Source: Flavobacteriales bacterium UBA6057 (GTDB lineage: Bacteria > Bacteroidota > Bacteroidia > Flavobacteriales_G > Salibacteraceae). Taken from it: 64,000 nucleotides of DNA. The notes below the pieces were generated by a model, which was given only the letters and a program-made list of their open reading frames with translations, was not told the DNA's origin and searched no databases. The DNA is taken from positions 70,467-134,466 of the forward strand of contig DIYJ01000014.1 of NCBI GenBank assembly GCA_002428995.1. The letters are read 5' to 3'. Every line of letters starts with the position of its first letter. The stretch's first letter is position 1. Position numbers and translations under genes: made by a program. Below, in pieces: positions 17,187-25,252 of this stretch.

Positions 17187-17514
17187 GGTAAATAAGAATT
17201 AAATGGGTTGTTAAATGACATACAGATGTACGTCTGCTCACAAACCTAAATGACAAAGCTTGCATATCAAAAACAGGTAAAGCACAGACTCAATTTCCCA
17301 ATAGATACATGAGCATAAGAAGTGTGCACGCGCCAGATCAAACACAAAGACTTGTTTACCAGTGCTTTATTTTTAAAAATGGGATTTCAGACGATCATTT
17401 CGCGCGCGGAACAAGCAATAGTGCAAGAAGGTTCAGCGGATTTCGCCCCTTATGAGGTTAGTATTCGGAACTTATGATTCCTTCTTGACAACTAACTTTT
17501 AAAAACTTAACGTG
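17187..17514. other. Divergent intergenic region between the T9SS/PKD gene and the sigma operon
   Basis: 328 bp without a credible gene. It holds the minus-strand promoter at 17241-17271. On the plus side I see AT-rich sequence (17366-17378) but no TAnnTTTG element for the sigma operon; an ECF-type self-promoter is possible but not recognisable by eye. No tRNA or strong hairpin is seen. Confidence 0.5.
17241..17271 (-). promoter_or_regulatory. Complete Bacteroidota promoter (-33 and -7) of the T9SS/PKD gene
   Basis: Read on the minus strand: TTTG (17271-17268), a spacer of 19 bp, then TAGGTTTG (17248-17241). This is the consensus TTTG/N19/TAnnTTTG. Transcription would start near 17234, giving a leader of roughly 48 nt. 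It is the only promoter in the window where both boxes are clear. Confidence 0.6.
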
Positions 17515-18234
17515 ATGATAACACAGCGTGTGTTTTCAGAGTGCGAATGGAGGCGCAACAATACGCAGTTCTTACATCAATCCTTCCGGTGTTTTCAAAT
17601 GCCGCGATTTTTTTCTTCCTTCCTTTTCCAACCTCCGGTACTTTCTGTTGTCTCTCCATCAGAACGCCTGACCCAGCCTTTGTCCAAGGACCTGCACATA
17701 CAGCTCATTGATCGTAGCCAAGCCGGTGATTTACGTGCACAACACCGCTTGTTCAACCTGTATGTGAAGGCGATGTACAATACCGTGGTGCGGATTGTTC
17801 CAAACACTATGGAGGCAGAAGATGTGGTTCAGGAAGCCTTTGTAAAGGCCTTCAGAAACCTGCATCGCTTTCAGCGGCAGTCCAGTTTTGGCCACTGGTT
17901 GAAGCGGATCATGATCAATACAGCGCTCAATGCGGTCAAACGCCATCAACGCGATCCATTGTCGCTGAGTGCAGACATTGAAGAACAGAGTGATGAGTTG
18001 ATGGACATCGAGCCAGATGGGCTACCACCTCCGGAAGTGGTGCATGATGCGATCAAAGCTTTACCGGAAGGCTGTCGGATCATTTTCACGCTCTATCAGC
18101 TGGAGGGCTACGATCAAAAAGAGATAGCGGCCGCTTTGGAAGTCTCTGTTTCGACCGTGAAAACGCAGTATCGCAGGGCGCGCCTGCTACTGATCGAACA
18201 ATTGAAGAATTACACACATGAAGGACAACTTTAG
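17515..18234 (+). CDS. ECF-type RNA polymerase sigma factor
   Basis: Sigma-70 region 2 is clear (EAEDVVQEAFVKAFRNLHRF, then SFGHWLKRIMINTALNAVKR), and region 4 follows (IKALPEGCRIIFTLYQLEGY, KEIAAALEVSVSTVKTQYRR). No regions 1 or 3 are seen, so it is an ECF factor. The conserved part starts only around residue 60 (LHIQLIDRSQAGDLRAQ). The first 60 residues are unusual, and the true start may be downstream, for instance the ATG at 17599. The gene overlaps the next by 17 bp, and that product has one membrane helix as expected for an anti-sigma factor. An envelope-stress role is inferred from this operon. Confidence 0.85.
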   Translation: MITQRVFSECEWRRNNTQFLHQSFRCFQMPRFFSSFLFQPPVLSVVSPSERLTQPLSKDLHIQLIDRSQAGDLRAQHRLFNLYVKAMYNTVVRIVPNTMEAEDVVQEAFVKAFRNLHRFQRQSSFGHWLKRIMINTALNAVKRHQRDPLSLSADIEEQSDELMDIEPDGLPPPEVVHDAIKALPEGCRIIFTLYQLEGYDQKEIAAALEVSVSTVKTQYRRARLLLIEQLKNYTHEGQL

Positions 18235-18784
18235 CGAATACATGAACAAGCAGCGGGAGGCGCTGGACGCAGACCTTCCGAATGAAGGCATGATCTGGGA
18301 CGGCATAGAGTCTGACATGCTTGTGCACCGCTACCAAAAGCGAATGCGCCTTTGGCAAGCGGCAGCCATCGTAGCACTTCTGATCAGCGCAAGCTACATC
18401 GGCTGGGACTGGAACAAGGATGCGCAACTGGCAAAGCAATCTACACCAGCATCCTCGGAGATTGCTCAAGGCCCGATTGCCACTGTTGAAAGCAGTTACC
18501 AGGCGCAACTCGCTACGCTCCAGGAGGAACTTGAGGCGCGTCAGGCAGACCCCGTGCAGCTGGCCTCTTATTATGAAGAATTAAAAACCATTGAAGAAAC
18601 TGCCCAGGACTTCTCAAAAGACCTGCCCATCACGAGCAACAAACAGCAGCTGGCGATGATCCTGGTGGACACATACGAGAAGAAAATCCGATTGCTGGAA
18701 AAAATGCTCCTCGAGATAGATCGGGAAGAACGCAGGCGCGGACAGGAAAGCAGAAGAACAAATGATCGAACCACAACATTATGA
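18218..18784 (+). CDS. Single-pass membrane protein, probable anti-sigma factor
   Basis: A 188-residue protein: about 45 N-terminal cytoplasmic residues rich in charge, one membrane helix (WQAAAIVALLISASYIGW), then a periplasmic region dominated by a helical, probably coiled-coil stretch (YQAQLATLQEELEARQAD) and a charged tail. It overlaps the sigma gene by 17 bp and the next gene by 4 bp (ATGA), so translation is probably coupled. Position and topology suggest it holds the sigma factor at the membrane. I see no recognised zinc anti-sigma motif (HxxxCxxC), so the assignment is by context. Confidence 0.6.
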   Translation: MKDNFSEYMNKQREALDADLPNEGMIWDGIESDMLVHRYQKRMRLWQAAAIVALLISASYIGWDWNKDAQLAKQSTPASSEIAQGPIATVESSYQAQLATLQEELEARQADPVQLASYYEELKTIEETAQDFSKDLPITSNKQQLAMILVDTYEKKIRLLEKMLLEIDREERRRGQESRRTNDRTTTL

Positions 18785-20079
18785 GAACACTATTGATAAT
18801 GCTGACGCTGCTTAGTGCGCTTGCAGGCACAGCATCCAAGGCGAATGAGACCGTTGGTGATACACGCACTACCACAAAGAGCTTTCAGGTGAATGATGAT
18901 GCCATGTTGAACATAAACGCTCATGAAAGCTCCGTCAACATCAACACATGGAATGAAAACATAGTGGAAGTGAAGGTGACGGTGTTTGTAGAAGCCTGGA
19001 ATGAGAAAGACATGGAAACCATGTTTGACCTGTTGAGCGTGGACATTCAAGGTAACAGCGAGCAAGTTGACATTGTGTCGACCACGCGCCTTCAACACGT
19101 GAATGTCAATGACGACCGCATCAAGGTAAAGTCCAACGGCATGAACGCCAAGGTGAAGAGCTATGAAGTGTCCTATGAGATCAACATGCCCGCCACCAAC
19201 CACCTCAACATCAAAAACCGCTATGGATCTGTAAAGCTCGGTGAGCACCGGGCTACTTTGAACGCTGAGCTTTATGAATGCGAAGTCCAGGCCAACAGCC
19301 TGCAAACGACCAAAAGCACAATAACCCTGAAATACTCCCATGGAAACATGGGAACCATATCGGAAGGAAACCTCGAGCTCTACGAATCAGATATAACCTT
19401 GTCATCTGCCAACAACCTGACCTTGGATAGCAAGTACTCGAGCATGTCGATTGGAAACGTCAAGATCATGAACGCCCAGTGCTACGAAGGTTCTCTGGAC
19501 ATAGGATCTGTAGACAATCTAAGAGGCAGTCAGCGTTACAGCTCGCTCGACATAGGCGTGGCCAAAGAAGTTGAGTTGGAAACGCATGAAGCATCCATTA
19601 CCGTTTCAAACACCGACTTGCTGAACCTGAAAGACTCTAAGTACTCAACTGTGGAGGCCTCGCTGGCCAAAAGAGTGATAAGTATCAATGGCTATGAAAC
19701 AAGCCTGGAAGTAGGCAATACAGAGCAGTTCAACGCTACCGGAAAGTACTGTAACTACAAAGTCACAAACCTGGGCAAGTCGCTGACGCTAGACGGTTAT
19801 GAGTCTTCGGTACGCGTAGGTGTGGTGAATGATGGATTCAAAGAGATCACGATCGATGGCAAGTACATGAGCGCGGAGCTGGGTATCAACCCTAGTGCAG
19901 GTTATGCATTGGAAGCAGACGTGAATTATGGCTCCGTAAGCTACCCCACCAAGCGTTTTGATGTGACATTGCACCGTGAAATCGATGATCGGGTAGAAGT
20001 GAAAGCAAAAACACACGGTTACGCAGGTGATGCCACGGTGATTGTAACAGGATACGAAACGAGCCTGGAAGTCCAGTAA
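18781..20079 (+). CDS. Secreted protein with a predicted beta-helix of alternating Y-E-S and K-Y-S turns (DUF4097-like)
   Basis: A 432-residue protein with a signal peptide (LLIMLTLLSALAGTASKA). From about residue 150 on, short turns alternate: KNRYGSVKLG, YECEVQA, LKYSHGNMG, YESDITL, SKYSSMSIG, YEGSLDIG, QRYSSLDIG, HEASITV, SKYSTVEA, YETSLEVG and so on, to the last residues YETSLEVQ. The spacing of about 18-25 residues suggests a parallel beta-helix, as in DUF4097/putative adhesin families. It ends an operon with a sigma factor and probable anti-sigma, hence is likely the effector or sensor of an envelope response. A strong terminator follows. Confidence 0.7.
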   Translation: MRTLLIMLTLLSALAGTASKANETVGDTRTTTKSFQVNDDAMLNINAHESSVNINTWNENIVEVKVTVFVEAWNEKDMETMFDLLSVDIQGNSEQVDIVSTTRLQHVNVNDDRIKVKSNGMNAKVKSYEVSYEINMPATNHLNIKNRYGSVKLGEHRATLNAELYECEVQANSLQTTKSTITLKYSHGNMGTISEGNLELYESDITLSSANNLTLDSKYSSMSIGNVKIMNAQCYEGSLDIGSVDNLRGSQRYSSLDIGVAKEVELETHEASITVSNTDLLNLKDSKYSTVEASLAKRVISINGYETSLEVGNTEQFNATGKYCNYKVTNLGKSLTLDGYESSVRVGVVNDGFKEITIDGKYMSAELGINPSAGYALEADVNYGSVSYPTKRFDVTLHREIDDRVEVKAKTHGYAGDATVIVTGYETSLEVQ

Positions 20080-20100
20080 AGAAGCTGTTTAGTTAGGTTA

Positions 20101-20140
20101 CGCCCGATCTGTGAATGTGAATGCAGTCGGGCGTTTTTTG
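20101..20140 (+). terminator. Rho-independent terminator of the sigma operon
   Basis: CGCCCGA (20101-20107) pairs with TCGGGCG (20127-20133); the stem can be extended inward by CTG/CAG past a bulged T. Six T follow (20134-20139). It starts 21 bp after the stop codon at 20079. Confidence 0.85.
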
Positions 20141-20288
20141 TTTCTGGCCATGATCGTTTCCGATTTCACCCAACTTACTGTAAATTAGTCTATTTCAGTA
20201 GGCTGGAGTGTTAATGCTCTGCTGGGAAGCCAACAGAAGCATTGGATTTGCGTCTACGCATTCAACCAACTAAGCAATTCCCACACCT

Positions 20289-22706
20289 ATGAAACCACCC
20301 GTTCACAATTGGCTAAAAGCACTGCTGGCCCTTCCCGCATTTCTCTTTTTCTATGCCTCGTTGCATGCGCAGTGCCCTGCTCCCTCTAACCTGAGTTTCA
20401 CTCCGCTCAGCCCCACCTCGGCTACCTTGAACTGGACCAGCGGAGGAGCTTCGAACTGGGCCATCGAATACGGCCCAGCCGGCTTCACACAAGGCACAGG
20501 AACGAATGTGGCCGCCACCTCTACTTCCACTATTGTATCAGGCCTCACTCCAAATCTGATGTACGACTTTTATGTCAAGGACAGCTGCGGTGTATCCAGT
20601 GTCAGCTCATGGACAGGACCTGATTCCATGCACGGCACCGTAGTGCTCTGCGATGACTTTGACGACTACAGTCTTCAGCTGGCCGGGCCTCAATCCGTGC
20701 TGATCCAGGAATGGGCCGGAGCCGGTGGCGATGCGGTGATCAGCGATGAGTATTCGAACTCTTCTCCTCATGCACTTAAGATTTATGACAGTGGGCCGGC
20801 TACATTCTCGGATGTTGTTGCAGCTGTCGGCACCACTACCTCGGGAATTCACAGCGTGAAGTTTGACTTCTTTGTGCCCGACACTTTTGGCGGTTATTAC
20901 AACATCCTGCACAACTATGTAGGTACCGGAACCAATGTCTGGGCGATAGAGGTGTATCTGGATTCGAATGGAACAGCCACCGTCAACGAAGGCTCCAACG
21001 GAGCTGGAGTCATTGGCACCTACCAGTTTAACGTGGGACAATGGAACACGGTGGAGCACATCATCGACCTGGACAGCGACACGGCTTTCATCCTCATCAA
21101 CGGCTCCTTTACAGATGTTGGCTGGCAGTTTTCGCTCGGCTCTACCAACTTTGGTGATCAGTTCAACGCGGTGAACTTCTTCTCCGCGGCCAATGTGGGG
21201 CAAACTCCGCTTACCTACTTCGACAATTTCTGCATGACACTCGCGCCTGTCAATGACGTAGGTGTGGTTCAGTTTGACGCAGTTCCTCCCATTTGCGGAG
21301 ATAGCTCCTACGGAGTACCGGTTGTGATTCGAAACAATGCGATGAATGATCAAACGGGATTTGATGTGGAAGTCGATTTCAGCGGAAGCTCAACAGGCAC
21401 TCTGAACATCACGTACAATGACGTTTTACAGCCAGGACAGCTGGATACCATAGAAATGAACAGCATCAATACGCTGGCAGGCGGAAACTGGAATCTGACA
21501 GCTTATACAGAGCTGATTGGCGATACTGATCCTTCCAATGATACGGTTGAGGAAAACTCCGTACCCTTCCTACAGGGAGTTTCAGCCGAATTTGGTCCTG
21601 AAGACACCACATTCTGCGACAACCAAAACTTTAGCATGGTGCTCAATGCCCAGAACAGTGGCGCCACCTACACCTGGAATACGGGGGCGACTTCATCTTC
21701 CGTAGTAGCTGATTCAGGTGGCATTTACGCAGTGACCGTCACGGCCAACAACGGTTGTACGGCTTCTGATCAGATTGAATTGATTGAGCTGGAGGCGCCT
21801 ATCGTAGACATTGGGCCGGACATCAACTTCTGCGAAGGACAGCTCATCCTGTTCTTTCTCAATGCCGGAAACTTTGGTACCGGTTCCACCTACATCTGGT
21901 CCAACGGATTGACGACCCAAGTTGCGGAATTCACCACCATTGGAATACACAGTGTGACAGTTGAAAATACGGTAGGCTGTACTACCACCGATTCTGCCGA
22001 GTTTATCCTGCATCCTGCTCCGGTGATTGGCCTGAACGATATCAGCATTTGCGGAGGCGACACCGGAATTCTGGACGCTGGAAGCCAGGGTGTTTCCTAT
22101 GTCTGGAGCGAAGCCGGTGAGACCGACCAAACCCTGAAAGTCGTACAAAGCGGAACCTACTATGTGACGGTGAGCGATCTGAATTCATGTTCTGCAGTAG
22201 ACAGCGCTGAGGTGACGGTAAACATTATTCCGTTTGTAATGCTCGGAGCTGACACCTCCATCACGCAGGGTCAAAGCCTCACCCTGGATGCCGGTTTTGC
22301 AGGATCCACCTACGAATGGAACACTTCAGAAACCACCCAAACGATCAATGTTACCACAAGCGGAACCTACACCGTCACGGTTACGGATGAAAACGGATGC
22401 AGCGGCACTGATGAGATTGTGGTAGATGTGAAAGTGGGCATACAAGGCCTTTCAGAAAGTACTGTCAGGATATACCCGAACCCGGCAAGGGAACAGGCCT
22501 GGATAGAGCTGGATGCAAGCGGGAGCCTGGACATACAGGTGTTCTCACTTGAAGGGCGGAAACTAGCCGAGCTTCAGCACACCGCTTCTGGAGACAACAC
22601 CTTGATTCCCATTGACTTCTCCAACTACAGCGAAGGAGTCTACTTCATACAGCTACGGTTGGATGGCATTGACCTGGGGATGTACAGAATACTGAAGGTT
22701 GATTAG
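20289..22706 (+). CDS. Secreted FN3-domain protein with T9SS type A sorting domain
   Basis: An 805-residue protein. A signal peptide (LLALPAFLFFYASLHAQ) is followed by a fibronectin type III domain (residues about 28-115, LTPNLMYDFYVKDSCG), a jelly-roll-like region (about 120-320), then CARDB-like and Ig-like repeats with conserved Cys (TYTWNTGATSSSV, TYIWSNGLTTQ, YVWSEAGETDQ, TYEWNTSETTQ). The T9SS domain ends it (VRIYPNPAREQAWIELDASG, GVYFIQLRLDG). It is presumably a surface or secreted protein; its ligand is unknown. The stop codon lies inside the small repeat at 22701-22737. Confidence 0.85.
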   Translation: MKPPVHNWLKALLALPAFLFFYASLHAQCPAPSNLSFTPLSPTSATLNWTSGGASNWAIEYGPAGFTQGTGTNVAATSTSTIVSGLTPNLMYDFYVKDSCGVSSVSSWTGPDSMHGTVVLCDDFDDYSLQLAGPQSVLIQEWAGAGGDAVISDEYSNSSPHALKIYDSGPATFSDVVAAVGTTTSGIHSVKFDFFVPDTFGGYYNILHNYVGTGTNVWAIEVYLDSNGTATVNEGSNGAGVIGTYQFNVGQWNTVEHIIDLDSDTAFILINGSFTDVGWQFSLGSTNFGDQFNAVNFFSAANVGQTPLTYFDNFCMTLAPVNDVGVVQFDAVPPICGDSSYGVPVVIRNNAMNDQTGFDVEVDFSGSSTGTLNITYNDVLQPGQLDTIEMNSINTLAGGNWNLTAYTELIGDTDPSNDTVEENSVPFLQGVSAEFGPEDTTFCDNQNFSMVLNAQNSGATYTWNTGATSSSVVADSGGIYAVTVTANNGCTASDQIELIELEAPIVDIGPDINFCEGQLILFFLNAGNFGTGSTYIWSNGLTTQVAEFTTIGIHSVTVENTVGCTTTDSAEFILHPAPVIGLNDISICGGDTGILDAGSQGVSYVWSEAGETDQTLKVVQSGTYYVTVSDLNSCSAVDSAEVTVNIIPFVMLGADTSITQGQSLTLDAGFAGSTYEWNTSETTQTINVTTSGTYTVTVTDENGCSGTDEIVVDVKVGIQGLSESTVRIYPNPAREQAWIELDASGSLDIQVFSLEGRKLAELQHTASGDNTLIPIDFSNYSEGVYFIQLRLDGIDLGMYRILKVD

Positions 22707-22737
22707 ATCATTAGAAAATGAGATGATTAGATGATGG
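22701..22737 (-). repeat. Short dispersed intergenic repeat, copy 2
   Basis: This copy is the reverse complement of 4279-4318 with about seven differences. It lies at the convergent junction of the FN3/T9SS gene and the TonB receptor gene and includes the stop codon of the first. The shared position at convergent 3' ends suggests a role in transcript ends, or preferred insertion there. Confidence 0.5.
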
Positions 22738-22770
22738 CTTTGAGTTAAGCCTGAGGGTTTTCAATATCTT

Positions 22771-25185
22771 CTAAAACCGCACTCGGAGGGCACCAATGAA
22801 ATTCCTTCCTGGAGCGGCTATCCCGGATGAATAGGGCCTGTAACGCTGATCGGTGATATTCTCAACTCCGGCATTGACCGAAACCCATTCTGTGATCTGA
22901 TACATGGCTTTCAGGTTGAGGGTGTACCAGGCGGGTGCGTACGGATTTCCGTTTTCATCGGCAGCGTAGATGAAATCCTTGCTCTGCTCGGATGGAGCCA
23001 GCTCGCTGTTCGACACCTCGCCATTGTATTCGGCATAGGCGCTCACCTGCAGTCGCTGACGAGAATAAATGAGCTGGGTAACCCCGAACCATGGTGCAGC
23101 GTGCCTTAGCGGGGCGGTGGAACCATCGTCCAGTTCTTCTTCGCCCCGTTGCCAATTGAAGCGACTTGACAGCGTCAGGCTTTTCAGGAACTTCCATTCA
23201 ACTCCGGCCTGAATTCCGTAAACCTGAGCCTGGGCCGCGTTTTGGATGGCCTGTACCCGGCTCAACTCAGATCGGTAAAGAATGCTGTCCTGGCCGTTCA
23301 ACTGAAAATCCCTGCGCACCAGTGCGCGGTCGAGCAAGGTGTAGAAACCGGTGAAGTCGATCTTGAGCGTTTTGCCAAACACTTTCACAATGCCAAACTC
23401 TGCATTGTAAGCATATTCAGCCTGTAGGTCAGCATTGGGAACAACCACGGAGCCAGGTTCTGAGGCAAACACCTTTCCGATATCATCCACGTTAGGTGCT
23501 CGAAATCCGGTGCTCAGGTTGGCATTGAACTGCCAGGTTTTGGTCGGTTTGTAGGCGATCCCCAAAGAGCCGTTCAGCGCGTCAGCATCTACGGAAGCCT
23601 CGGCAAAGGGCAGTGGGAAAAGGGTCGTGTCGAATTCCGTTCGCAGCTGTACGATATTGTAGCGCAGCCCACCGTGCAGAGTCACTTTCTCTGAAGCCTT
23701 CAGCTGATGGGTGATGTAGGCAGCATAAGAAGCCCAGGTGGCGCCATCGGGATAGCGTGAGGCGGTAATGTTCCTGAGTCCGGTGGAAACATCTTCCTCT
23801 TCTCCGCGAGAATCAACCACATTGTAAACCCCTTCCAGCCCATAGAATATTCGATGCCTGGAACCGAACTCCTGTTCAAAATCAAGGTTCGCGGAGAAGG
23901 CATCTACCCGCTCTGTTTGATGCTGAAGCAGATCGGAGCCAAAGTCACGGTCGTGACGACTCTCTCCAAAACGCTGGTAGGCTACCGTAAAACTGGCTTT
24001 GTCGTAAATGGTATTCGAATCTGTATGCAGCACATTCAAGGTGTGCATCATCCATTCCTGAGGCCCGTAATACCATTCTGCCGACCGCAATTGCCCTCCT
24101 CTGTAGCGCGTCAAACGATCATAGCGTGGAACATCCGAGGTAGCAGAATAATGAGCTCCGTAGTTCAAATCCCAGTGCTCGTTGGGTTTAAACCGGATCT
24201 TCTGCATCAGGTTCATCTGGCTGTAACCTGTGGCTACCTGCACTTCAGGGTCAGAATTGGCCACTACCAAATCCTCTCCGTTTATCGTGGAAACATACTC
24301 CGGCCTGAGGTAATCATCCGGGCCATTGCTGCCCATCCGAAGGTCTTCAAAATCACTAACGGTAAAACTGGTGATGAACCCCCATTTCTTCACCCCAATT
24401 CCAATTTTCGCATGTGCGGTTTTCTCAAAGTTTGCGGAAGAAGATCGCAATGTGGCGCTACCCTGAACCAAGGCCTTTCCTTTACTGAGGACCTTTGGCC
24501 TCAAGGTGTAAAAACTCATTACCCCTCCAATCGCATCACTTCCATAGATCACAGAACCCGGTCCGTGCACTACTTCCGTTTCGTCTACCGCAAAGGGATC
24601 GATGGAGATAACGTTTTGCAAGTTTCCACTGCGGAAAATAGCGTTGTTCATTCGAACTCCGTCTACACTCAACAGCAAACGATTGGTGGCAAAACCTCGA
24701 ATCATTGGGCTGCCGCCTCCCAACTGGCTTTTCTGAATGTAAACCTCCCCCGATCGCCCAAGCAAATCGGCTGCGGTCTGTGGATTTTGAAATGCGACTT
24801 GCCTTGAGTCGATCAAGGTCATTTTTTGAGGAATATCTCTTCTTAGTTGCTGCCAGCGTGTAGCCGAAACCACCACTTCATCGAGGTTAAAATCATTGGG
24901 GTTCAGCAGCAATTGATAACCCAGCGCTTCTAAAACCTCGAAGGAAACGGCTCTCAGGTCGTAGCCGAGGCGACTGAAATAAATGGTGTCCGCCCCCTTG
25001 AAGTCACTTAAGTCGGCCTGGCCTCGCGAGTTTGTGATAGCCGAGCGCTGCGTAGAAGGATCGAATATGGCAACTACCTCCAGAGGTTCGAGCGTCACCT
25101 CGTCCTTGACGGTAATGGTTTGAGACAACCCCATCAAGGTCGTCAACAACATGACCAACAGCAATCCTTCCCTCAAGAACTTCAT
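22771..25185 (-). CDS. TonB-dependent receptor, hemoglobin/heme-type
   Basis: An 804-residue outer-membrane receptor. A signal peptide (LLLVMLLTTLMGLSQ) leads to a carboxypeptidase-like regulatory domain (residues about 22-90), a TonB box (DEVVVSATRW), the plug (QTAADLLGRSGEVYIQKSQL, then GGSPMIRGFATNRLLLSVDG), and a 22-strand barrel that ends with an aromatic or charged terminus (LRVRF). The plug sequence GPGSVIYGSDAIGGVMSFYT and the RGFATNR segment resemble heme and hemoglobin receptors of Bacteroidota. Substrate assignment remains inference, with no heme-uptake genes adjacent. It lies 67 bp downstream of glyS on the same strand. Confidence 0.88.
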   Translation of the reverse strand: MKFLREGLLLVMLLTTLMGLSQTITVKDEVTLEPLEVVAIFDPSTQRSAITNSRGQADLSDFKGADTIYFSRLGYDLRAVSFEVLEALGYQLLLNPNDFNLDEVVVSATRWQQLRRDIPQKMTLIDSRQVAFQNPQTAADLLGRSGEVYIQKSQLGGGSPMIRGFATNRLLLSVDGVRMNNAIFRSGNLQNVISIDPFAVDETEVVHGPGSVIYGSDAIGGVMSFYTLRPKVLSKGKALVQGSATLRSSSANFEKTAHAKIGIGVKKWGFITSFTVSDFEDLRMGSNGPDDYLRPEYVSTINGEDLVVANSDPEVQVATGYSQMNLMQKIRFKPNEHWDLNYGAHYSATSDVPRYDRLTRYRGGQLRSAEWYYGPQEWMMHTLNVLHTDSNTIYDKASFTVAYQRFGESRHDRDFGSDLLQHQTERVDAFSANLDFEQEFGSRHRIFYGLEGVYNVVDSRGEEEDVSTGLRNITASRYPDGATWASYAAYITHQLKASEKVTLHGGLRYNIVQLRTEFDTTLFPLPFAEASVDADALNGSLGIAYKPTKTWQFNANLSTGFRAPNVDDIGKVFASEPGSVVVPNADLQAEYAYNAEFGIVKVFGKTLKIDFTGFYTLLDRALVRRDFQLNGQDSILYRSELSRVQAIQNAAQAQVYGIQAGVEWKFLKSLTLSSRFNWQRGEEELDDGSTAPLRHAAPWFGVTQLIYSRQRLQVSAYAEYNGEVSNSELAPSEQSKDFIYAADENGNPYAPAWYTLNLKAMYQITEWVSVNAGVENITDQRYRPYSSGIAAPGRNFIGALRVRF

Positions 25186-25252
25186 TCTACGCTTTCGAAA
25201 CCTGCCTCGTAAGCAAGAATTACGCCAGAATGGACCTAATCAACGAGACTGA

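Noticed and set aside
23854..24807. 317-codon plus-strand open frame opposite the TonB receptor
   Set aside because: The minus strand encodes a full receptor with plug and barrel; the plus frame shows no domain pattern.
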